DNA of 64,000 nt from Xiphias gladius (GCF_016859285.1 NC_053417.1:21429706-21493705); one strand, 5' to 3'. Shown: positions 42,036 through 55,845, counted from the first letter of the stretch. Program-made: numbers and translations. The notes: generated by a model not told the origin, from the letters alone.

Positions 42036-45000
42036 CTGTGCTTGTAATGGAGTGGTTTTACATTGCAATATTTCTACTTTGACTCAATTAAAAGATCTGA
42101 AAACTAAAATCTATTTATTAGAAAACAGAACATCATATATAATTTTATAAGTATAAGTGGCCATGTTAGTTCTATCAATTAAACTAATTATTTTCATTTT
42201 TGCTACTTAAATACTGTAGTAGTTATAGTTCCCATTAATGCGAAGTCATTATAGTCAAGAGGGCCCTCAGCAATAGAATGGTGGGAAATTACACTTTCAA
42301 TATTTCTAAACAACCCTAATAATAATAGCAATTACAGGCATTTACTGGCTTGTTGTCAACACCTGGCCAGGTGCAAATTATCTTAACTGTTTAGATTCTA
42401 AATGGGGATAGCTGGGGTCAGTTTTGATGGATTGTCTCCCACAGTATGAGGCTCTGTTCCTGCCGCTGTCAACACACGGCTGCAGTTGTCTGTAAATCCA
42501 ACAGATGGCACAATAACGCTGTGAGTAGTCAGGACTCTGGCTTAAGCTGGTTGCAGTCCTCTTTTAAATCCTACATCCTTTTTAGCAATACTCAAATACA
42601 AATCATTCATAGCTGGACATGTTGACTGAGGTCTCCTGACCTTACTGATTTAAAAAAAAAAAAAAAGAAATTTACTGAACAAGTATCACTAAGCATAGCC
42701 CTTTGAATAAGGCATTTCACCCGGTTAAAGGTATTAAATTAAAGGTAATAGGGTTAAAGTCCACAATCCCTGGAATATGTTGTTGAATGAGTCAGCGCTC
42801 TTAATATAAAACTTCAAAGAGCAGCCAGCAACTGTGTGTAATTGGTTTTAGTCACTGTAAATTTCTGATGACGAAGAGGAGACAGTTAATCAGTAATTAC
42901 ATCATATCGTTAACATTGCTATAAAATCGGCCCTTGTTGTAAATGGCAAGTTAGTTTTACTAACTAATATCTTTAATAATCTGGGGACATATGCTCTGGA
43001 GTATATCAAATATACAGTAAACTAAATACATCAGTTTGGTGTTTGTACCTTCGGGCTTTTAGCCCAGATGATTTTTGAAAACCTGACATGATTTTTGCTG
43101 ATACAGTGTCAACGTACCCAAAACGACTACCTCAGGAATTCTCCTCTTGACCTGAAAATATTGAACTTCAGCTTCATTATTTGGGGTTATTTTAATACGT
43201 AAAATATGATTGATGACTTTCTGCTGCAAGATGGATTGCCTTGCTTTCTTGCGAGGCTGTTGTTTTGTTGTTTTTGTCACATGATTGATGGGATAAATGA
43301 GGACCTTAATTTGCTGCTAGTGTTTATTTTAAATTAGAAAGGATATAATTAAAGCACTGGACTGTACAGTTAAATCCACAGAATTGTGGTGTTAATATAT
43401 TGGAGTACTAAAGTCTATACTGTAAGCCAGGAAAACAGAAGCGACAGATAAAACGAAACAGTATAGCCCTATAGCCATACGCTCATGGTCTGGTTGACAG
43501 AGTATTCGGCCTGAACTCACTCAGCACATGTTCATTAATCTGGTGCACATCAGAGCACCCACAATACAATTAGTCAATGGCCAGAATAGCTGCAACCTGT
43601 CTTCTGTTCCCCTGAATCATTAATCTTTTATAAATCCAATTCTCTATCAGAACTGATGTCCTACATGGCATGGTTTACACACTGTTGTTTACGTGCATGA
43701 CTCATGGTTCATGTCTGGCTCGGTTTCATGGAATCAAAACCACTGCTTTCAATAGATTTCCTCCTCAGTGGAAGAAATGGAGCTCCCCTACTCTGAAAGC
43801 AGTTTGTGTCTTTACTTCCTGTTTTTTTTTTTTCTTTTTTTTTTCTTTTTTTTTTTTCTTACGAACATGAATCCAGGCAGTAGATGTTGGAGCTTGCTTT
43901 TACAAAGCCATCTGCAGTTCCGCCTGAATGGTGCCAGGCTTATAAAGGCTGGTGGTGTTTTTAAAATAGAACCAGAGCTGACCAGATTTGCCCCCAACCG
44001 GAGACCGTCACGCTCTAGTAACAGGTAGAACATTTACTGTAACTACGCCCCCCCCTGCATGCAACCAAAAAGCATTGGTGTTGTATCTTCGTAACAGAAC
44101 ACTGAGAGGTAAACAAATTAAAAACACACATGAAGAGTTTCTGTCATAACAAAAGATGTGTAATTAGGTTAAAAATGCCTGTTGCTGCGATCTGAAGAGT
44201 GATCACTGAGAGTTGGATTAGAGAGAAGAGAGGAGGTGCAAGCTCTTCAGCTTTTCCAATCAGCACATGGTCTCCCTGGCCTTTTATGTGTGTCTCCTCC
44301 GTCAAGCAGTTGCTTACATAATCATCTGCTTACTCAATCTCTGCATCCTTCACACAAATTGTACTGTTTTACACGTCCCCACTATTCCCTATCGTACCCC
44401 CTCCCCTCGCCAAATTCAATCCATCCTCTCCTTGTTCTCTGTATTTCTCCTTCAGTGCTTTTATCTGACATGCCAACTGGCACTCTCACTCTCTCTCTTG
44501 TCCCTCTTCCCTCCACTGGTGAGTGGTCATTGATTACTGTAAATGGATTGTATGAAGAAATGCCCCTCGCCCACCTAACATCCTCTTGTCAGCTTCCCCC
44601 TGACATCCCATGGCCTCTGTGCATTGCGGACTTCCTGTGGCAGCCTGTTTAATGCCCACAGTGATATATTACAGTGCTGTGATCTGGACTCACATCTGGA
44701 ATCGCTTTTCTTCTTTCAGCTAAATTGTGGTGTGTTATGGTGGTGAGCTTTTAACAACAGTAATAGCACATATTTGCTGCACATGTGAGACCAATGCAGT
44801 TTTATAGTGGTGGAAAACACAATTCCTTACAATGATAAAAAGGGACACTACATCCAAATCTATTCTGTGCACATTAAAGTAAATGATTTGGATTACAGTG
44901 GGAAACCTGATGACACACTCAAAGCCAAAGAAAGAGGTATCCAATTAGTCACCTAATTAGTAAGTGAATGTTCTTTTGAAAATCAAAGGTCTTGAAAATA

Positions 45001-45900
45001 GATGGAAAGCAAAAGCACCGAGGATAAACCAGTGCATGCACCTTCAATATAGTGTCTTTTACATTTGGTATCATGATTTCACTCATACAGTAATGACAGT
45101 TGTCCTCCTATATGTGATTTGTCACATCCAAAACTATGGGCTCTGTGTTTGTTAGTGACAGAGGAAAGGTTGGGATTCATGTTTGCGAGAGCCGCGTGCA
45201 AGTTGTACGGATATGTTAACTCACTGAAACAGAGATGCGGAGACGCACAGGGGGACTGAATTCTCTGCAGGGGTGTGAACATGGCCAAACGCCTGTGCCT
45301 GTACGGTGACTGCAACGCCACTACCTTTCCACAGACATAGTTAGATGGCCCTGCAGGGCCACAGCGAGAGGTGACACATGCCCTTGTAAACTGTCCAGTC
45401 AGGAACCAGAAAGGATGTAGAGCGGCTGTGACTCCCCACTCTTATTTTAAGAAGATCTTCCGCAAATAGGTTACTCCCACAGAGACAAATAATTGGCGCG
45501 ATATCTTGGGGGCACAAGCATGAGGAGCAGTCTGCATTTTAACGCCAGTCCTCCACAGGAGGAACCCAGTTATGCAAGCCACTGGGCACGCTCTCTGGTC
45601 TCTGTGTGTTTAGGGAAACACATGCCATTGGACCAGAGCTTATACAGAGTATAAGAGATCAAGTTTAATGTTCTATCACTTATATGGTGATTGATACCAA
45701 TTGTGATGACAGAATGTGTTTCTGCTTAAAAATGGGGTCAAGCCAAATATCGGCACATCAGTTTTACATAAAATACATTAAATATGTGCTGCTAGAGTTA
45801 ATTAGTTGTTTTGCATTTTATTTTATTATTTTTTGATCTATTCAGTTCCTCATGGTTAAAAACAGGCCACGGAATTGACTGATTGCTGGTTAATAACAGA
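42036..45900. other. Gene-poor AT-rich DNA
   Basis: No exon with a convincing protein match. Content includes a T-rich run with C interruptions at 43821-43859, a C/T-rich stretch at 44280-44520, and a short THAP-like N-terminal reading at 45281-45340 (MAKRLCLYGDCNATTF, then stop). The last could be a relic of a THAP-domain transposase or gene. Everything else is unremarkable. Confidence 0.4.
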
Positions 45901-45949
45901 CTATGATGGCAGCTGAAACCCTCGAACATCATTTTATCTCTACCTTACA

Positions 45950-46620
45950 CCAGATATTTGATGGACTGCCTTGAAATTTTGTTGCAGGCCTTTTTGGTGC
46001 CCAGACGTTGAAGCCTACAGATTCTGGTGATCTCCTAACCCTTCATCTAGTGCCATTGTTAGGTTGACATTTCTATTTTTTTAGTAAAAAAGTATAAACA
46101 ATTATTGGATGTATTGCCCTTAAATTTTGTACACACACTCATAGTGCCCAGAGGATGAATCGTAATGACACCTGTATTTTCCTCTAGTACCACCATCAGG
46201 TGGCTGCATGGATTGACATAAACTGGACTGGATTGCAAAGACATTCATATTTCCAAGACAATGTATCCTAATGACTTTGGCACCTGTGACTTTTCCTCTA
46301 AGCACCACCACGAAGTTCACATTTTTGATTCAGAGTGAAATGCCTCAACAACTATTGGATGGATTACCAAGAAATTTGGTACAGAAATGATGTTCTGTCT
46401 CCTCAGGATAATTGCAATAATTTTGGCATCCCTCAACTTTCTATCTACACTATCAGGTCTATTTTTTATTTGTGCAATGCTTCAGTTTATGCCCTAAAAC
46501 ACTGCAAAACTAATGACATTCCCACCAGCCTCAGTCTTGGGTTAAGTGCTAATTAGCCAATGTTAGCATGCTAACACGCTACACTAAGAGGGTGAACATT
46601 ACAAACATTATCCCTGCTGA
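45950..46620. repeat. Interspersed repeat with internal quasi-periodic units
   Basis: Phrases of the kind 'attattggatgtattgccct', 'ttaaattttgtaca', 'gtgcccagaggatgaatc' and 'ctctagtaccaccatcaggt' recur with variations at about 45955, 46095, 46225 and 46350. It closes with 'gttagcatgctaacacgcta'. The pattern is a repeat built of degenerate units of about 100-140 bases, as seen in many percomorph fish. Translated frames here are artefacts. Confidence 0.55.
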
Positions 46621-48054
46621 ACATCCGCGTTCATCCTAAGAACAGCCTTACGGAGAAGCTAGCATGGCTGTATACTCTTAATAATTACTAATCACTCAGT
46701 AATTAGTCTTGTCATACTTTCTGTCGCCACCCTTTATTATTTGTCTGTGTAACCTAATACAGGACGATATAAATCATGAATTAAATCAAAAAGCAATCGC
46801 AGATCCAAAATGGCGATGTTAAGCAGCTGTCAGCATCAGAAATATGGAAAGTGAAAGCAACACACGCTCATACACCTGGCAGAAATGCTTTCTGAGTAAC
46901 CTGAGAGACAGTTTGTTAGTCCTGGAATGAGCACCGATTATGGGAATTGTTACATAAAACAGATTGTCAATGACAGAACGGACTGGTCTGATGAAGTCCA
47001 CAACATAGCTTGGCATTTCATTGTGGAACAGCTTTCTCCCTCCTCCAAAACAATCACTATATATCATACACTACTCACTGGCCTGAGTACACTCAGAGAG
47101 TCAAAGCAAAACTATCCCACTATTTTCACCCTCTCTGCCAACAATGTGTCATGATTCTGTATGGGTTACAATATGGAAAAGAAGCTTGTTTATGTCACAT
47201 TCTTCGTTTCAAAGTAGAATAAAACTGTGCACTTTGCTCTCATTTGAAATTTTTGCCCGTGGACTAAATTAACCACACACAGTAAAGTACACTAAAAACA
47301 ATGGAGGGACTGTGAAAGGAATTCCTATTGTTCTCCACCCAGAACATAAAATGCAAAAGAAGAAGAAAATAATTGAATGGCCATAGTTAGCCAGATATTT
47401 TTATCTTTAAAATGTCGTATTTAGAAAAGCTAAAAATCACAGGAATTGGTTTGTTTTTCGTTTACCGGCCTAGATCCATCTTGACTAATACAGGCTGTTG
47501 GTGCTAAGCTAATTAGATATAGTCTGCTTATCTCATAAGCATTTCAGGGAAAACTTTACAGATAAAGAAAATAATGTCCCACATTAAAGCTGTTAAATAG
47601 TATTCAACTCATTTGCTCTTTTAGTATTTTGTAATGCAACGAAGAAACTCAGGACCATTCATTACTTTTTCCTTTTGGTTTAAAATTCAAAAGAAATGTA
47701 TACCTTGACTGCATAGAACACACTGGAGAGGAGAGCAAGACCTGACAAAGAGCACAAAGCTTTGAACCTTTCTTCAAGGCAACATCTGTTTTCCCTGTGA
47801 TTAGTTTTGGTGTCGAAAAAAAACAAAAATATTTGAGGTCCTGCAACTCATTAAACGACATCTATGACCTCAGCATTGCTGCATCATCAGTTAGTCACTC
47901 TCGAGCTTAGTAGGGAGAGATAAGGCACATAGTGCAGCACACTGAGAGTCTGAGAGGAAGGAAAAGAGATAAAGAACTATTTGAATGAAATTAATAAAAA
48001 AAACACAAGAGATTAACGAAATTAGAGAGGTGAGATTAGAAAAACCTATTTATA

Positions 48055-48159
48055 TTATATACGCTGTATGAACTATATATCTATATCTCTATCTGTATAT
48101 CTATATATCTATATATAAACATGAATGTATGTATGTATGTATGTATTTATATATATTTT

Positions 48160-48240
<81 letters not shown>

Positions 48241-48252
48241 ATATATATACCT
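48055..48252. repeat. Compound microsatellite (TATC/TATG/GT)
   Basis: A 'tatatctatatct' run leads into (TATG)n at about 48125-48146, then about 37 GT dinucleotides (48162-48236), then 'atgtatatatata'. This is typical polymorphic teleost satellite DNA and makes the CVCVCV and HTHTHT reading frames. Confidence 0.95.
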
Positions 48253-49439
48253 CACATGTGCACATGTGACATGTTACTGACACACGTTACTGACCCCCAT
48301 CCAGGCTTTGCAGGATGGGGGTCAAAAGACAAAATGAATGTCCTCTTACAACAACTCCATCGTCCGGACCAAAAGGCTGTAGATGTAACAGCCAGCCCAA
48401 TGAAGACGAGTGAAATCCCACCGTGCTGGTAGAGTCACAGTCCACTATAGCTGAACTGGGAAGCTGAACTAATTGTCTGTCTTATTGAGAGACAATATGT
48501 GAGGAGATTACCGTCAGATAACTTAGCTCGGGCCTATGGAAAAAGGACAAACTGAGCAAAAAAAAAGTATTCAGTTTATACAACGCAAACATTGGCTGCC
48601 TTTGTGCCCCTTTTGATATCCACGCTTGGATCAGATGCAGAGTCATTAGTCATGGTCTTATCCAATCAGCCATCCTTAATGCGTGTGCTACTGGGCATTA
48701 CTCTGGAGAGGGCAGATTGTCTTTTATTGTCAGTTTGATTTCAAACCGGAGATTAGTCATATTAATTTATGCAGTTTCTGGTGGCACAGACCTCTGTGCG
48801 TACGTATCTGTGTGCCTACAATCTTTGCATTGGTGTGTCCAAATATCTGGGTGGCCATTATTTTCTCTGGACAAGAACTCCCGACTAGCCATAGCTTTTT
48901 TGATTACAAGGAAAATCTGATTATTATTAATAGATACATGCTTTATAACACACTGTGAAAATTTGTTTGCGTGTAATCATGTATCATTTAATATGATTAC
49001 AGCTTCATATTAACTGTTTATTCGCCAGTTAGGGACACTTCACAAGAGAACTAAGCCATAGTTTTTGACAAATACAACAATAAACACTTAAAAATATCCT
49101 TATATGTGTGCTTATATGCTGCTTATAGGTACTAAATAGGGGGTTTGAAGCAAAGTGTTAGTTTTGGTTCTCTGAACTGAATTTTGGTGTCAGGTTAAAG
49201 ACAATATTCTAGCCCCAGTTCTGTGGGGATTTTTTTTGTTGTTGTTCTTGTTGGATTCACGTTCACATATGGCATATTCGGATAAAATATCTAGTACAAA
49301 AGCTGTAGCCTGTGGGTTCATTTGTGATTACAGAAATTTAACTGGAAACTACTTTTTGATCACCGGTTAATCGCTACAGTCGTTTTTCAAGCTGAAACTG
49401 AAATGGGTCGATTCCCGTTTTCCGAAAATCTGAGGATTT

Positions 49440-49914
49440 GCTGCTCCCGTTTCTCTCTTTTCTTACATGACGGCGAACTGGATATCTTTGGCCTTTTTGG
49501 ACTGTCGGCCGGGCAAAACAAAGGCATTTGAATACGTGACTCCGGTCTCTGGGGAAACTACGATGCCCTTTTTTCGCCGTAACCTCAAATTTGCTTCAAG
49601 TCATCGAGAAAACAATCAGCAGGCCCATCGCTGCTGAAAAAAACAATTGTGACCGTGGCCGCGGCCCTAAGACACTGCGCCACGGTACCAACTTCGCCAG
49701 GTGTGACCAGGTGACAGCCTATCAGCTGATTATTGGCAGACAGCTGACTTGACTTAATTGTCTGAGATCCCAAATCTCCCTTTGAGTGAATCTTCCCTTT
49801 AAAATCCCTCTCGTCTCCCCTGAATCATCAAAGAGCATCGCTCCTGGGAAACACGCGAAATAACAAAACACACGCTCTCTCTCTCTCTCACACACACGCA
49901 CGCACACACGCACG

Positions 49915-49945
<31 letters not shown>

Positions 49946-50722
49946 TCATGATGCCTCTCTGCGCATAATGATTCATCAACCACCGCTTGCTCATGAGACC
50001 GTGATTTCGGCTCCGATGAGTTCATTTTCCGGAGCTGAGCGTTTCGTCGTGGGCCCTCGGATGCCCCCACCCCCACCGCTCTCATCCCGCGTCTCGACGG
50101 ACCAAACGCTGCCGCCGCCGCCGCCGCCGCCGCAGCATCGCCGGCAGCCTCCGAACTGCGTTTTCCCTGTCGTGACGGATCCCTCCGTGAACCGGTGAGC
50201 TGCTCCCGGAAAGACCGACGGGCGATGACCGCGGCGAGACTGCGCCGTACGTCTAAGGGATAAAACAAGACGGCGGTTATATTTCTTGCCATGTTGTAGG
50301 ACCGTCTTGTTTACCTTCCCGACAGATAAAACAGCCGGGCGACAGCGATTTTTTTTTTTTTTTTTTTTTACGGCCGACATGTAAGAGCTGGATAACTATT
50401 CCTGTGTGACCGACACCCATCTGCAGCTGCTCGCAGTAAAATGAGAAAGGTAAGCTCGTTGACACGTTCGGGATTTACACCGGGCGTTGCGGGTTTCAGT
50501 CAAAAAAAAAAAACCCAACAACCCCGACGGCCCGATCGGAGCTCATCGGGGCTGCATTGTTGCATCGTCGATCCCGCTGTAGAGTTGAAATTGACGATTT
50601 GCCTGTTTTGGAAAGGTCGCTCTTCACCTGTCGACTCATGAGTGTGAGTTTAGCCGCAAGATGCCGATATGCGACTTGTTTAAATGTCATGTCAGCAGCC
50701 TGTTTTGTTTGTTTTTTTCCCG

Positions 50723-50758
<36 letters not shown>

Positions 50759-50800
50759 TTTGTTTTAAGCATGAATTTCACTGCGGTTCACCTCAGGATG
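49440..50800. promoter_or_regulatory. GC-rich promoter-like island with possible first exon
   Basis: Base composition changes from AT-rich to GC- and CpG-rich here. The island has a CT/CA microsatellite at 49873-49940, a (GCC)n run at 50111-50133, T17 near 50350, and (GTT)12 at 50722-50757. On the + strand, ATG AGA AAG at 50441-50449 is followed by GTAAGC, a good donor, which could be a short first coding exon (MRK). No gene can be named. It may be the promoter of a long gene running to the right, or of an unseen minus-strand transcript. Confidence 0.35.
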
Positions 50801-52254
50801 GCTGGGCTAGGGCTGGCTCCAGACTGCCAAAGCCAAAGTCAGTCTACTGAAGCAATGGCAAGTACAATATACTTTAACCTGAGGCATTGAAATCATTTTT
50901 TTTTTCCCCAGCTGTTAGAACTGACCATACTGTGTGTATGCACAATATGTATGTGCATGATCTGTGTTTTGACGGAGTTCTTAAACCTCATCGGTCTTAC
51001 TTTCATGATATCTGTAGGGGAAAAACAGAAACTGGATTTAGAGTTTTGAAATGGGAAGAATTAGGCGAATCCCTTTTAGCTTTTAACTCGGTGCAGATTT
51101 TGAATTAATCAGCACTAGAGCACCATTTACTCGTTTGTTGAATGGCTTTTTTTCTTGCTTTTCATGGGTGTAAAATCTCAGACTACAACAAAATCACAGC
51201 AGCCACCTCCTCTTATCCTCCCTTTTAAGTTTCATCTCTCTCTCTGGTTTAGAAAATATTCCTTTTTTTTTGGTAGTTAAAATGTTAGTAATATGTGTAA
51301 AACATATTTCCGGGGGGCCCTGTCCTCTGGATGGAGCAGGAGACTGGATATAAACCACCACACTTCTCCGCCGATGCTGTAGATGAAGCTGCATCCATTG
51401 GAGGGGGGGGTTTGATCGAGAGTCAGTTTGTATCGAGGCCTGTGTTTCAGTTATTGTCGTCGAACAGGAGTCCATACAATTAAAAGCCCATTTGTTAGTA
51501 GACGGCTGATTAATAATTCATGCACAGCTCAATGGGACCGCAAATCTGTGGATGGCACACTGAAGGATTTCAGCGTGGCAGTGTATGAGCCTCTGCTCCC
51601 AGTAGAGTCACAGTGGGGGCTTGGGCAGCCTGAGAGGGTTACACATCACAACATAGGACGAATGGCACAGCCCCTTTTCTGGTCTCTGAACCTGTACTGG
51701 CTTTTAAATGTGTAGAGGATTGTTTGCTCTTACAATAAACAGCAGGAGAATAAAAACACACAGCCTGAGCAGTGAGCAGTATAAACAGAGCACAGGATCA
51801 GCTCCGGGCATCCAGTGTAAAACAACACTGCTGGTGGTGGACTGTAGGCTCTCACTCAGGTGTCAATGTCATACCTGCTGCCAGGGAGTCAACAGCCGCG
51901 ATGATACTGTACCAGATAGTTTGAAAGAAGCCCAGCTGGCTCTGATCCAGGCTGGTGGGTGTTTTCAAAACTGGCTTAGTCAGGCTACTGCAGGGAGTGA
52001 TTAGACAAGATGCTGTACAGTATCGCACACATCAGTATGACGTCAAAGGACACGGAGCATTAAAAGTCTTTTCACACCAGGACCCTGTGGGATCCTGCAA
52101 CAACTGAGCCAGTACTGCGCAAACAGTCATATTGAATACATCAAGTTGATATTTAGATCGATGTCATTCAAATTGCCTGCATGAACATTTTTGTCTTTGT
52201 CTGAAAACTTTGCAGTTGTCGGATTGTGTCTTCTGAAAGCTCTCTCAAGTTTCC

Positions 52255-53050
52255 CTCGTAACATAAAGTACATTTACTCAAGTACTGTCCTTAAGTACAG
52301 TATTCAGTTACTCGTACTTGACTGCTTTATACGTTTTATGCAACACTTCTAACACTACTGTAAGTCCCACTCTTAAGCGTTTATGAGCTCTGGTTTATAA
52401 CACAGTATAATGTAGTTAGAAGCAGCTATAAGGACATTTTTAAGTGTTTTATTGTTATATGTGTCTACCACTTTAGCTTAGTTCTCTTAAGAAGCATCCC
52501 TAACAAATAATATAAAGCGGTAATTTAGTTATTATTCTAATAATATTATTATTTGTCATCAATTGTAACTCGTCCTGTGCATATCCATTATTGGATGCTG
52601 CTATATAAATAGATGATCAATGACAATATATTAATACACAGGTTTAATATATAAAATATGTCTTTGCAGAAGAAGTTATAATTGTTAACAAATACTGTAC
52701 ATTAATAAACACTCAAAAATGTTTGATATATTGTATGAAAGCTATATTATAATGTGTTACAAACAATTTATTAAATATTTATATTGTTTACTTATACTCC
52801 ACTTCTTGTCAGAAAGAAATATTGCATTTTTTTAAACCACTACATCAATTTGACAACTATAATCACTAATTACTTTGCTGATTATGATTTTACGTTCAAC
52901 TTACAAAAAATACCCAACACTGTGGTTAAAGTAAGTTACAGCTTGATTAGCTACAACAGTAGAATTACCTCCACATTAATGCATCAGTAACAATAATCCA
53001 ATTATATAATAAAAAATAATTTTTAATAGTCTGCTTAACAAATACTTTCG
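52255..53050. repeat. Interrupted copy of the 'acttactcaagtact' repeat
   Basis: Two blocks of one family (52255-52360 and 52784-53050: 'acttatactccacttcttgt...ttgacaactataatcacta') are separated by about 420 bases of unrelated AT-rich sequence. This suggests a later insertion. It is the same family as near 19500 and 26370. Confidence 0.45.
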
Positions 53051-54209
53051 ATACTTTTAACTACATTTCGCAGAAACAAGTTATGAACACGCCATTGACA
53101 TCTATTGACATTGACGGTTGCTCATTTACATGTCCAGCAGTTACAGAGCAACATTTGGAATCGTGTCTCTGGCGACCTGGTGAATGTAAATCCAACATTA
53201 ACTCCTTGTAGCTTTGTTTTGGGTCTCCACCAACTCCTGAAGGAAGTCTGGCTCTTTAATCGCTAAATGCTCCATTCTGTTCACCACCTAGTCGCCAACT
53301 GTGACTGTCTGCTGTTTCATGCTGAGCAGGTAGTGTACGGTGGGTTTTAAGAGTTCAGCTGCCTGCTGTGGCCGAAAACGACGCTGCGAAAGCGATGAGA
53401 GTGAACTGAAACAGTGAAGTTGCAGGCTGGACAGACAAACTGAGGTGAAAGTCACTGTAAAGCTCCATAAAACCGAGAGGAGCTGGAGATTCACCTAATA
53501 ATTCTGTGTAATTCTCTGAGTTTGAACACAGGACTTTTGTACGTAACGGTGTGTTTTTACAGTACACTTTTGTGTTGCTAATTTCACTTAGGTAAAAGAT
53601 CTGAAAATACTATAAAAGGAGTTTTATGTTTTAGAAAATGGCAGCAAAGAGAGCACGAGTGTTAAAATCTTGTGTGTCTGACCTACTGTGTTAGAGCTTC
53701 AGCGTTGTAAGGCTTCCCTAAGTATGACTGCCCATGCTGGGGTGCATTAGCTGTATCATGAGAAGTAAAAGAGCAGAAATGTCACAAGGTATTGGCCTAA
53801 TTGGCATTTCAGTGAGCATGGACAACAGTCTCTAAAGCACAGTGTCTTCTCATCTCTTAATCTCCTATTCTCTTTTTTTGTGTTGTCTCATTCTCCGTCT
53901 GTTTTATTAACTTGCTGCCTTTCCTCTGCCATTCTCTCTACTGTATCAGCCAAATGTTGTGGGTGTAAGGTCAGCTAACAAACACAACAAGGTAATTACA
54001 ATATAGCAGATTCACCAGCCTTTCATATCACTCGTCACGCTGTGTTATGTTGAATGATGTAGTGCTATTACAGAGTCAGTATGGATTACTGAATTTCCTG
54101 TGTTATTATGTCTGCTGCACTATAAAGCTCGTGTTCCTGTTAGTCTGTCACCAATATGGATCCACACTGTGATTTGCAGTTTGAAAGGAAAAAAGACAAA
54201 AGGCCTGTT

Positions 54210-54262
54210 TGTATGTGTGGTTGACATACATGGTTCTTCCATGTATGTCAACCACACATACA
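54210..54262. repeat. Perfect 24-bp hairpin with 5-base loop
   Basis: The left arm 54210-54233 (TGTATGTGTGGTTGACATAC plus ATGG) is the exact reverse complement of 54239-54262, with loop TTCTT. A short perfect inverted repeat of this kind could come from a replication template switch. A small RNA precursor is less likely, given the tight loop. Confidence 0.9.
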
Positions 54263-54769
54263 GATTCGTTCTGGAGTAGCATCCAGTACATACAAATGTG
54301 TGGCATTCACCAATTCTCTCTTAGGCATTAAAATTTTTACGATTGGTCCAGACCTGTCGCAAGAGTCATGTCTCGGGACTTTCTCCACAGAGGGGAAAAA
54401 CACTCATTTGGCCTGAGATCAAAATGCCTTAATGTGAATGAATGTGGAGTTTAAACATGATGCAGAAATCAACTAAAACAAAAATATATATACATAACCA
54501 GGACAAACTTAATACAAAATTAATATTCTGTTCACCGTATCATACTGAACAGAATATCCACCAATATACCAATATACAGTGGCTTTGCCAGTTTGCTGAG
54601 AAACCTTTTAGATTTCATATTTTTTAAAAACCATTCCCTCTTTATTTCCATCAAATACAGCGATGGTCTAATGACATGTTGCTGTACTAGTTTCTGATTG
54701 TTCATTTTTGAATCATAAAAAAAGGAGCAGAGCCTGAAATGGCAGCTTTAGGGCCTCACTTATGGTAAT

Positions 54770-55570
54770 GATTAGGGCTGCGACTATTAACTAATTATTT
54801 TGGTTATCAAATAATCTGCTAATTATTTTCTCAATGAACTGGTCAATCATTTGATCAGATAACTGTGAAGAATGCCCATCACAGTGTCCTGAAATACAAA
54901 TGTCTTGTTTTGCTAAACCAATAGACTAAGGGCTGGTTTATGGTCTCTCAGAACGGGTTGGTTAAGACGTTCTGCTCGACCGCAATGGAAATCAAAAGTG
55001 TTTGTAGTCCTAGTGAACGACCACAGTGGAGGGGCAGAGTGAAAAGCCATCGTAGAGGAGAGGGGGGCCGCAATACAGTCTTGCCAGGAAGTCATTCATA
55101 GTGTGAAAAGTGCCACGAATAGTTGAGTTACAAGTAAAACAAAGAGAGCGAGAAGAGTGAGAAGCTCAGGTCTTGGCTCCTTTCTCACCTTCGCACAGCT
55201 GGCTGCTCAGAGCATGAAGTGGGTGTGAATGTCGGCCTGTTGGCTTCAGAAAGTTACAAGTATTCTCGGACGCAGACCGCTCCTATCCAACGTAAAAGGA
55301 AAGGTGTGGGGGATTGGTTTCCCTAGCTATCCCAGCATCCGGCAAGCAGTTCGGAAGGAGTGTAAGATCCAGTTAAAATCCCAAAATATTCAATTTGCCA
55401 TTATGTAAGTAGGGTATAAGGTCAAGAAAAGCATGTTTTAGAACCTAGAACCATCAGCATCTTGTCATTTTTGCTTGAAAATGACTTTCATGATTATCAA
55501 AATAGTTGCCAATGAATTTTCTTTCGACTGACTAATCAATTAATCAGCTAATCATTGCAGCTAAACTAAT
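54770..55570. repeat. Interspersed repeat split by an insertion
   Basis: The left part (54770-54915, 'gggctgcgactattaactaa') and right part (about 55370-55570, 'aaaatattcaatttgccatt' to 'aatcagctaatcattgcagc') are the two halves of the repeat also found at 11600 and 39025. About 450 bases of different sequence ('aagggctggtttatggtctc' onward) sit between them, with no recognised coding. Confidence 0.5.
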
Positions 55571-55845
55571 GATCAAATTTCACAAACGTGAACCTTCTCG
55601 TGGATAAAGAGGACTCAAATGGAGAGCAAAAACGGTGTGATTGCACCTCTAAGGAGAGCGGCTCGTCTCATTCTATATGTCTTCAACAGAGAGAGATTTT
55701 ATGACCTTGGTAATGCCTCTCTCCGTCCACCTCATGCAGAAGCTGATGAAGTGGTTGGAGGTGATTAAACTCTGCCTTCACAGATGCTGTTCTGTGCTGC
55801 TGAGTCAGTGACCTTTCCTGCCATCGGGTCACCGTGCTCAACATA

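Noticed and set aside
48101-48432. HTHTHT and CVCVCV frames on both strands
   Set aside because: Product of a GT microsatellite, with no family similarity or splice context.
49888-50292. Minus-strand 134-codon frame with an alanine run
   Set aside because: The alanine run comes from the (GCC)n repeat and the end from a CA microsatellite. No recognisable domain.
54210-54262. Intrinsic transcription terminator
   Set aside because: The hairpin lacks a T-run and this is a vertebrate genome.
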